Source of the DNA: a virus
IMG/VR virus record: IMGVR_UViG_3300043548_000837
Span: 1-64,000 of that record
DNA length: 64,000 nt
Direction: 5' to 3' (one strand)
Within the stretch, counting starts at the first letter, position 1. Every line of letters starts with the position of its first letter. A program made the translations under genes and the position numbers. Below the pieces are notes generated by a model. That model ran no database searches and had not been told where the DNA came from. It saw only the letters and a program-made list of their open reading frames with translations. Positions 57,892 through 64,000 of this stretch are shown piece after piece.

Positions 57892-58338
57892 ATGGCTGCC
57901 CCAATTTTAACAAGCGAAGAAGTTAGGCTCTTCCTTCAGGATAGAGAAGAACTCAACCCTCTTTTGCTAGGAATCAGATTTACGCCTGAGATGATCGAGC
58001 AGGCAATGATCAATACGGTAGATTACTACAACCTGATGAACCCTCCTACAGGTATCATGTACTCTATCGAGTCATTTCCGTACAGATCTCTACTCTTACT
58101 AGGCACAGCTGCTTATCTGCTTAGGTCAGGAGCTATTAATGAGGCAGCCAACCAGTTAACATATTCTGCTGACGGTATACAGGTTAACGATAAAGACAAG
58201 GCCCAGATATTTATGTCGCTTGCCCAAAACCTACAGCAAGACTTCAAAGAGTTAGGGCAGCAGATAAAGATGAATCAGAATATTTCACAAATTTACGGAG
58301 TTAAACACTCTGAATATATTTACAGACGTAGATACTAA
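57892..58338 (+). CDS. Head-tail connector (adaptor) protein
   Basis: A 148-residue helical protein. E-V-R-L-F-L-Q-D-R-E-E-L-N-P-L-L-L, E-M-I-E-Q-A-M-I-N-T-V-D-Y-Y-N, S-F-P-Y-R-S-L-L-L-L-G-T-A-A-Y-L-L-R-S-G and the C-terminal K-M-N-Q-N-I-S-Q-I-Y-G match a pattern of phage adaptor proteins that attach to the portal underside. One-base stop/start overlap with the next gene (TAATGG). The assignment rests on pattern and gene order. Confidence 0.65.
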   Translation: MAAPILTSEEVRLFLQDREELNPLLLGIRFTPEMIEQAMINTVDYYNLMNPPTGIMYSIESFPYRSLLLLGTAAYLLRSGAINEAANQLTYSADGIQVNDKDKAQIFMSLAQNLQQDFKELGQQIKMNQNISQIYGVKHSEYIYRRRY

Positions 58339-58676
58339 TGGAAGAATCTGGATTACAACAGTCAGCTGGAGGTGTAATAGATGCCATCAGAGTCTTGAAA
58401 GTTAATAAATCAGGACTTAGGAAAATACGCGCACGCCTAGCTCAGAAAAAGCCTGTTAAAAGCATCCATGGTTTTGATGAACCCGCCAAAATAACCAAGT
58501 CTAGCCAACCTGATGAAGGCTATGGCATCTTCAAGGGATTAGCACAGCACACTCATGCTTTTGGTGAGATGCCTATAAATATTATGGTTCACGACGCTAG
58601 GTCTATTCATAATGGGCATACTATGCTATACGTACCAGGTGCGGCACAAACTAACCCTGAGTATCATAATTTTTAG
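58338..58676 (+). CDS. Small unknown neck-region protein
   Basis: A 112-residue basic protein. R-V-L-K-V-N-K-S-G-L-R-K-I-R-A-R-L, then H-A-F-G-E-M-P-I-N-I-M-V-H-D-A-R-S. No family recognised. Located between the adaptor and a neck-like gene, so a completion or connector role is possible. Confidence 0.5.
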   Translation: MEESGLQQSAGGVIDAIRVLKVNKSGLRKIRARLAQKKPVKSIHGFDEPAKITKSSQPDEGYGIFKGLAQHTHAFGEMPINIMVHDARSIHNGHTMLYVPGAAQTNPEYHNF

Positions 58677-58681
58677 CCTTT

Positions 58682-59506
58682 ATGATCGGCGAAGCTAATA
58701 AGGTTTTTAGAAAAATAAATGTTATCCCTGACTGGGTTAACGGCCATTTTATTCAATGGGAGCTAGACCCTTTTTTTAAAGGTACTAGACCATACAATTT
58801 CAGTCTAGAGATTTCTGAGGCTATAGACTTTTCAGAAGTGGCCGCAAGCAAACTTAATCTTGGTGAAGTATTCTTTGCTGTGGACGACTTCAAGATCCGC
58901 CAGTCGTGGTCACCCTATTATGCCTATAGAATCACTTTGCAGACCGCAGATAACAGAATGTATAGGTCACTTCCAACACTTTTTAGCGCTACACGACAAG
59001 AGCACCGTAAATACGCAATGGCTGCTGAAGTGATCAGAAAAGAGATCACTGTTTGTCGCTACGCAGGCAATGAGGCCTGGCTACTTAAGCGTAAAATCTT
59101 CGGCTCTAAAACTAAAACAGTAGCTTACCAAAACGTAGACCCTGTAAGTGGTGTACCTATAACAGACACGGCCCATGAGGATTATGGTGTAGGTATTGAC
59201 GAAGGGTTTTATGCTCCTGTTCCCTGCACGTATTATATAGAGAGCTCACAACAAGACAAACAGCTCGACCCTCAAGGAGTCGGCGTAAAAGAGACATTTA
59301 CAACGATAGTGAGACTTCCAGGGTATCCAATTGTTGAGGTCAGAGACGTGATTTGCTCTGCCAAAGACGGTGCGCGCTATAGCATACAGTCAAAAGGAGC
59401 AAAGCAGTTCCCAGGTACGAATATCACTCTGACTCAGAAAGCTTCAATGAACCTAATTCCCTCTACTGACACGGTATACTCTATAGCTATCCCTGTCGCT
59501 CTCTAG
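58682..59506 (+). CDS. Putative neck protein, zinc-knuckle remnant
   Basis: A 274-residue protein. W-L-L-K-R-K-I-F-G-S-K-T-K-T-V ... V-D-P-V-S-G-V-P ... Y-G-V-G-I-D-E-G-F-Y-A-P-V follows the pattern of phage neck-region proteins in which Cys pairs flank the same spacing. Those cysteines are absent here, so the zinc knuckle appears lost. N-terminal beta-rich domain with W-E-L-D-P-F-F-K-G. Position next to the adaptor and tail terminator genes supports a neck role. Confidence in the family is moderate. Confidence 0.5.
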   Translation: MIGEANKVFRKINVIPDWVNGHFIQWELDPFFKGTRPYNFSLEISEAIDFSEVAASKLNLGEVFFAVDDFKIRQSWSPYYAYRITLQTADNRMYRSLPTLFSATRQEHRKYAMAAEVIRKEITVCRYAGNEAWLLKRKIFGSKTKTVAYQNVDPVSGVPITDTAHEDYGVGIDEGFYAPVPCTYYIESSQQDKQLDPQGVGVKETFTTIVRLPGYPIVEVRDVICSAKDGARYSIQSKGAKQFPGTNITLTQKASMNLIPSTDTVYSIAIPVAL

Positions 59507-59508
59507 TT

Positions 59509-60192
59509 ATGCACGAAAGCGAAAGCAAACCTCCAGTTGTTTACGTTTCTCCTTATGTCCGTGAGACAGAAGAGAAAGACGTTAAAGAAATTATTCTTAC
59601 CCCATGGACAGTGCAAAATATTTGCTATGAGGTAATTAAAAATTACATGACTGAAAACTCTCCACAGAAAGAGGGTTACAGATTCACGCAAACGTATGAC
59701 CCAGACGAACTCAAGACAGGCATAGCTCTTGAAATTGCTTATCACTATAAAGACGTAGTCGTACAGAAAAGACCTGCGATATTTGTATCTAGAGGCGAAA
59801 TTAATTTTAAGTTCCCGACCATTAATCAGGTCACTGCGTTAAATCCTAGAGATTCTGAAAAGACTAGGTTTGCGATGCTAGATATGCCTATAATATTGAC
59901 TGTGGTCGCTACTAACGTAGGATTCACAGAGCAATTAGCCGAGTACATATTCAAAATATTTCTCAGGTATCAGGAAGTCATTAAAAACGACTTTTGCTTA
60001 AGACAATTTAAACTTGTAGGTATGACGCCTCCTTCGCTATACTTAGAAAGCAAAGACCACTTTGCTGTACAGATACAGTTACTAGCTACTTTCGACATGG
60101 GAGCAACAATTAAGCGCGACGACTTGAGACTAAAAACTGTAGCCTACACAGTGTACACTAATTTTGCAGAACAACCTTTAGAACAACAATAA
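59509..60192 (+). CDS. Putative tail terminator / tail completion protein
   Basis: A 227-residue protein, alpha/beta. R-P-A-I-F-V-S-R-G-E-I-N-F and P-I-I-L-T-V-V-A-T-N-V-G-F-T-E-Q-L-A-E-Y-I-F-K-I-F-L-R resemble tail-end proteins that cap the tail tube and join it to the head. It immediately precedes the tail sheath gene by 72 bases. Assignment rests on gene order plus weak sequence resemblance. Confidence 0.5.
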   Translation: MHESESKPPVVYVSPYVRETEEKDVKEIILTPWTVQNICYEVIKNYMTENSPQKEGYRFTQTYDPDELKTGIALEIAYHYKDVVVQKRPAIFVSRGEINFKFPTINQVTALNPRDSEKTRFAMLDMPIILTVVATNVGFTEQLAEYIFKIFLRYQEVIKNDFCLRQFKLVGMTPPSLYLESKDHFAVQIQLLATFDMGATIKRDDLRLKTVAYTVYTNFAEQPLEQQ

Positions 60193-60264
60193 AAAGTGTT
60201 GCTCCGGTAGGTATTTTAAATTAATATTGTTAAATATAGCTCAGCAATCTACACCACAAACATT

Positions 60265-63156
60265 ATGGCATACATCACACCTAGAGTTAAGATTCAGCAG
60301 GAATTTTTACAGCTCCCTGTATATAGAGAATATCCGTTACCTGCGTTCATTATCGGACCTAACTACGCACTAACCAGATACAGTGTAGACGCTGAAAGAC
60401 CGTTCACGGCCCTAGGAACCTACAATGGTGGAGCCTTAGCCACTGGTAACGCGTATATCTCCGATGCAGACACAACGTACGACTTCCCTAACGTCCCTGC
60501 AGGTGGAAACGTAGACCATAGTTACACTAAAGTTTATGCTGAAGCTGTTGAGGCTCAGTATTTCCCGAATGCTGAGTTAAACAGTAACTTACCTACACAA
60601 AATGACGTCGCATTGGTGCCGACTGAGTCAGGAGAGAATAGCACGAACCAAGTCCGCTTTAAGAATGCTATACTCAAGACAGGTAATGGCGAGTCTCGCT
60701 CAAATTTTTTCTCTAATCGTGATGTTACTGTCGGCGACATCATCGAAGTTTCTACCTCAGGTGCTAACCCCGTTTCCGTTAAAGCCAAAGTTAAAGCAAT
60801 TCTGCCTGAAAATAGTTTGATTTCAAATGACTACGCTTCAGTTGTGGATGACGCCACAGCCGACAGCTCCAACCCTGCACCGACCAACGAATACTACGCA
60901 GCTACTCCTGTACCATCTGGAGCGTCTGGGTCTACAGTGATTGTGACCAATGAGTCTACCGCATACAAAGGGCATTCGTCTTTAGGTATTTTTAGTGACA
61001 CATATACCGTTACATCCACTAGAGCAGGTCACGACCCTGAAGACTGGGAATTCTCCATTTCTTCAGCCAGTTCAGCTTTCACTACAAAGACCGGAGTAAA
61101 GTTCACCCTTCCTTCTACAGGTACAGTCTACACTTTAGTTATCGACGACGAAGATGGTTGTGAAGTTAAACTTGAGTTCGATACTGACAGCGCTGCTCTT
61201 GTAGTCGGAACTATCTGGACGATACCAAATTTCAGGGCACCCATTTCGGCGGCGCTACCAGATACAGACGGCGACTATACAGGTTCAGTCAGTCAAACTT
61301 ATACGATTACCGTTACTCGCGGAGGATTGTTCTACGATCCTGCACAGAATAATGCAGACACCTGTGCAAAACTGCTTATTAAAGCCTCAGACATAGACAC
61401 CTCCTCGATTATCCTGCCTAAGAAAAATGAATATTTTAACTTAGGCAGCCTTGGAGCTAAGGCAAGGTTCACTGCAGGTGTGTCAGGAGATTATCTTATC
61501 GCTGGAAATACCTACTACGTTCCTGTAGTCGCAGAATCCTTCGGACCTTATAGTATTGTAGAACTTTCTGAATCTCTGCCGACAGCGATGTTTGACCCTT
61601 TAGTAGAGCTTAATGCTTCTCTATCTCTTACCCAGAAGTCTATCCAGATTCCTGCCATTAAAGATATATCCACAGACGCCAGGAATTGGACACAAGAAGA
61701 CGCGCATATCACTATTAACAGCGATATAACCACATATAATAACAGCCTCCTTGCTTCTTCCTCAGAACCAGCGAGACTTCCTGTTTTAGCCGCCAAGTTA
61801 TTCGTTGAGCATAGAGATCTCTTGCAAGGCACAAGCAGCGCAATCGATTCAGTTAGAGATTTAGCCTCGATAACAGAGAAACTCGGAACAGTACACCCAG
61901 ACAATCCTCTCGCTCAAGGAGTTTATGACGCTGTATTAAACGCGCAAAACATGCAAGTTTACTTTATCGGTGTGCAGACAGATGACCTCGCTGGATACGC
62001 GGAAGCTATTCAAATTTCAGAGAAGAGCGATAAAGTGTACAGTTTTGTACCTCTAACATTTGACCGCACAATTCAAGATGCTGTAGTGGCTCATGTTAAT
62101 GCTTACAGCACTCCTGATGTTGGCCGCTGGAGAATTGCCTGGCTCTCTGTTCCAGATCAGAAGACCAAGCTCATGTATGACCTCGACGAAAATGGAGATT
62201 CTTACTACGCAACAATTACAGACAACACTGCAGTTAGCGGAACTCAGATTAACTTAGTTACTGTTGAAGGAGCTAAGTTTATTGACGATGGTATCCGTCC
62301 CAACGACACAATCAGAATTAATTTTAGACTTAATGCTGATGGTGAGCATGTTTATGACGAATATGTTGTAGACCGTGTACGTACAAACACTCAGTTACTG
62401 ATCACTACCAAACTTAGCAGAGAAATCCCTGCAGCGGCTAAGACTAAGATTCAGGTTGTTAGGAACTACACAAGGTCTGAAAGAGCCGCAAACATTGCAG
62501 CTATTGGCGGAAATTACAACAACCGTCGCGTGCGTGTTGTTTTCCCTGATACCTACAAGTACGGTAACGCAGCCTTGGGCGAAGTCTCTGTGACTAAGCA
62601 AGGTTATATTGCTGCGGCAGGACTTGCAGGGCTTAGATCTGGAGTTGTCCCTCACCAAGGATTAACAAACTCAGAATTCCTGGGAGCTACAGACTTGAGT
62701 AAGGTTGTTCTTGAATTCTCTCAGAGCGAGCTAGACTTAATGGCTGAGAAAGGTATCTGGCTTATCACTCAGGAAGTGGTTGGCGCTACCCCTTATGTCA
62801 GACATCAGCTCACAACTGATGAACGTAGCTTGAACACCTCGGAAGACTCTATCACTACTAACGTAGATTCTATCAGCTACGCGCTAAAAGACGTACTTGC
62901 TCCGTTCATCGGTAGGTACAACGTCAACCCTGAGAACATCCTCGAAATCCGCTATGCTATCGCAGCTCAACTTAGGTTTAGAGCTAACGATACGTATGTC
63001 GCTCGCGCAGGTAATCAGCTGGTTAGCTTCGTAGAGAAGGATGACATCGTCAGAATTGAACAAAACGCCACCTACAAAGATAGAGTGGATGTTGAAGTCA
63101 GACTGCATGTGCCGTATCCGTTGAACTACATCAATCTCAGATTGCTTGTAGGCTAG
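60265..63156 (+). CDS. Contractile tail sheath protein
   Basis: A 963-residue protein. The start Y-I-T-P-R-V-K-I-Q-Q-E-F and the C-terminal ~200 residues (A-A-A-G-L-A-G-L-R-S-G-V-V-P-H-Q, L-A-P-F-I-G-R-Y-N-V-N-P-E-N, V-R-L-H-V-P-Y-P-L-N-Y-I-N-L) match the conserved core of phage and type VI-like sheaths. The middle (~150-480) is a long beta-rich insertion with repeated T-V-T-x-T-like strands, making it larger than most sheaths. The sheath contracts to drive the tube through the host envelope. It proves a myovirus. Confidence 0.9.
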   Translation: MAYITPRVKIQQEFLQLPVYREYPLPAFIIGPNYALTRYSVDAERPFTALGTYNGGALATGNAYISDADTTYDFPNVPAGGNVDHSYTKVYAEAVEAQYFPNAELNSNLPTQNDVALVPTESGENSTNQVRFKNAILKTGNGESRSNFFSNRDVTVGDIIEVSTSGANPVSVKAKVKAILPENSLISNDYASVVDDATADSSNPAPTNEYYAATPVPSGASGSTVIVTNESTAYKGHSSLGIFSDTYTVTSTRAGHDPEDWEFSISSASSAFTTKTGVKFTLPSTGTVYTLVIDDEDGCEVKLEFDTDSAALVVGTIWTIPNFRAPISAALPDTDGDYTGSVSQTYTITVTRGGLFYDPAQNNADTCAKLLIKASDIDTSSIILPKKNEYFNLGSLGAKARFTAGVSGDYLIAGNTYYVPVVAESFGPYSIVELSESLPTAMFDPLVELNASLSLTQKSIQIPAIKDISTDARNWTQEDAHITINSDITTYNNSLLASSSEPARLPVLAAKLFVEHRDLLQGTSSAIDSVRDLASITEKLGTVHPDNPLAQGVYDAVLNAQNMQVYFIGVQTDDLAGYAEAIQISEKSDKVYSFVPLTFDRTIQDAVVAHVNAYSTPDVGRWRIAWLSVPDQKTKLMYDLDENGDSYYATITDNTAVSGTQINLVTVEGAKFIDDGIRPNDTIRINFRLNADGEHVYDEYVVDRVRTNTQLLITTKLSREIPAAAKTKIQVVRNYTRSERAANIAAIGGNYNNRRVRVVFPDTYKYGNAALGEVSVTKQGYIAAAGLAGLRSGVVPHQGLTNSEFLGATDLSKVVLEFSQSELDLMAEKGIWLITQEVVGATPYVRHQLTTDERSLNTSEDSITTNVDSISYALKDVLAPFIGRYNVNPENILEIRYAIAAQLRFRANDTYVARAGNQLVSFVEKDDIVRIEQNATYKDRVDVEVRLHVPYPLNYINLRLLVG

Positions 63157-63158
63157 AT

Positions 63159-63410
63159 ATGACTGGCTTTGAATTAGGGTTCTTATCTGCTGCTCAGGAA
63201 TACGGGATGACTGCACAAGAAGCGTCCCGTATCCTGAAAAGCGCATATTTGCAGGATCACGAGCACCAGTTGTTTAAGCGTTTACCAGATTCAGAAGAAA
63301 ACGAAGACGAGCAAGTTTTGCCCGCAGACCTAGAAGCCTTAAAAGAAATGCTAAAACAAGACTTCATAGATAAGCACATGAGTGCCGCCAAACATAGAAT
63401 TCAATTATAA
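63159..63410 (+). CDS. Small GF-x-x-A motif protein after the sheath
   Basis: An 83-residue protein. F-E-L-G-F-L-S-A-A-Q-E-Y-G-M-T-A-Q-E-A-S-R-I-L near the N-terminus is another copy of the short helical motif seen in the 51-residue and 603-residue proteins. The rest is acidic helical. It sits between sheath and tube genes. Not recognised. Confidence 0.5.
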   Translation: MTGFELGFLSAAQEYGMTAQEASRILKSAYLQDHEHQLFKRLPDSEENEDEQVLPADLEALKEMLKQDFIDKHMSAAKHRIQL

Positions 63411-63412
63411 CT

Positions 63413-63616
63413 ATGCGTGTTGTTGTTGTAGGTGATTTTAGAGAGCCTGTATTACTGTCGACAGATAAAGCTACCGCACTACTAATTTACTCGGACGACG
63501 GAAAACCTAACGTGATATATCGAATGATTGCTGAAGGCAAAGGTTGGGTGAGATATACGAAGGGAGAAGATACTAATTTTGAAGATGTTGCTAGAGCGCT
63601 AGGTTTATTAAAGTAA
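63413..63616 (+). CDS. Small unknown protein before the tube gene
   Basis: A 67-residue protein beginning M-R-V-V-V-V-G-D-F-R-E-P-V-L-L-S-T-D-K-A-T-A-L, probably a compact alpha/beta fold. Two bases after the preceding gene. Function unknown. Confidence 0.5.
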   Translation: MRVVVVGDFREPVLLSTDKATALLIYSDDGKPNVIYRMIAEGKGWVRYTKGEDTNFEDVARALGLLK

Positions 63617-63693
63617 ATTTTATTGTATTTCTTCGTTCGGTAAGGTAAAATTAAAGATAGATAACAAGATAAACAACTAACCATTATAACACT

Positions 63694-64000
63694 ATGTCAG
63701 ATATTTATGGATTTAGCTCAAATGTAAGTACGCCAGCAACAGCCGATAAGAGTACTATTGGCTGGGGAGGTAGTGTTGCTGGGGCCGTACAGGTAAGTAT
63801 TAGTTACAACCAGCAAATTAACAAGCGCCGCTCCATGGGTAATGGTGGAGCTATCGTATGGGCCAGCCAACCCACAGGACAGATCAATATCCAGAAGTTG
63901 GTTATTGGCAGTCTTGTGAAGGGCGCTGCAGGCTTTCAGGCTTGTACACCAACTACAATAACATTTAATGCAGGTAGCTGCGCTTCTGGTGGCGGAGGAG
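63694..64000 (+). CDS. Putative tail tube protein, 5' part (runs off window)
   Basis: Open from the ATG at 63694 to the right edge, 102 codons. M-S-D-I-Y-G-F-S-S-N-V, then W-G-G-S-V-A-G-A-V-Q-V-S-I-S-Y-N-Q-Q-I, and I-N-I-Q-K-L-V-I-G-S-L-V, a beta-sandwich-like start. Position one gene cluster after the sheath is where myoviruses place the tube protein. The 3' end and full family evidence lie outside the window. Confidence 0.55.
   Translation, partial: MSDIYGFSSNVSTPATADKSTIGWGGSVAGAVQVSISYNQQINKRRSMGNGGAIVWASQPTGQINIQKLVIGSLVKGAAGFQACTPTTITFNAGSCASGGGG

Noticed and set aside
1-64000. Alternative genetic code with a reassigned stop
   Set aside because: TGA, TAA and TAG all end ORFs at tight gene junctions (for example ATGA at 28114-28117 and TCATGA at 39930-39935), and long genes have no internal stops.
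1-64000. tRNA genes
   Set aside because: No cloverleaf with T-arm consensus was seen in the short intergenic gaps; a tRNAscan run would be decisive.

Overview
This window looks like part of the genome of a large, lytic, contractile-tailed (myovirus-type) bacteriophage. Evidence for a myovirus is a prohead protease, scaffold-like and major capsid genes, head-tail connector genes, a 963-residue tail sheath and the start of a tail tube gene, in that order, at 50.9-64.0 kb. No terminase, portal, DNA polymerase or lysis gene was recognised, so the genome extends well beyond 64 kb. TGA, TAA and TAG all act as stops (ATGA and TCATGA junctions), so the standard bacterial code is used. The host cannot be named; the phage relies on a cobalamin-dependent ribonucleotide reductase.

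Layout. (1) 0-4.6 kb, plus strand: the end of a collagen-like fibre, a possible carbohydrate-binding appendage and a repetitive 965-residue fibre. (2) 4.6-14.1 kb: a glycan-modification island with a GT25-GT61 fusion, a GT-B-like protein, a sulfotransferase, a cut-short FkbM methyltransferase, a GT2-methyltransferase fusion, a GT2, and a 1165-residue protein combining a methyltransferase with four glycosyltransferase-like domains. (3) 14.2-21.7 kb: small virion and unknown genes, a MazG-like protein, PhoH, a membrane coiled-coil protein, corrinoid adenosyltransferase, a MYG1-type phosphoesterase, class II ribonucleotide reductase and dCMP deaminase. (4) 21.7-43.0 kb: the pieces of a multisubunit RNA polymerase, scattered among virion-like genes. 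(5) 22.4-36.1 kb, minus strand: virion-like proteins, a SET-domain protein and a run of glycine-rich, membrane-prone proteins ending in a 1093-residue protein with an HUH-like motif. (6) 36.3-64.0 kb, plus strand: polymerase pieces, unknown virion-type genes and the head-tail morphogenesis cluster.

The central result is the polymerase. The whole of beta and beta' can be rebuilt from four ORFs: beta N-terminus (28114-28776, minus), beta middle or Rif region (21702-22394, plus), a natural fusion of the beta C-terminus to the beta' N-terminus (36636-39635, plus), and the beta' C-terminus (41182-43032, plus). The breaks fall so that the segments abut with little missing, and three unrelated ORFs sit inside the beta' break. 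Its position among virion genes suggests a virion-packaged enzyme, but that is inference. Sigma70-like promoters in front of several genes suggest that host polymerase also transcribes the phage, often from start sites that would give leaderless or nearly leaderless mRNAs.
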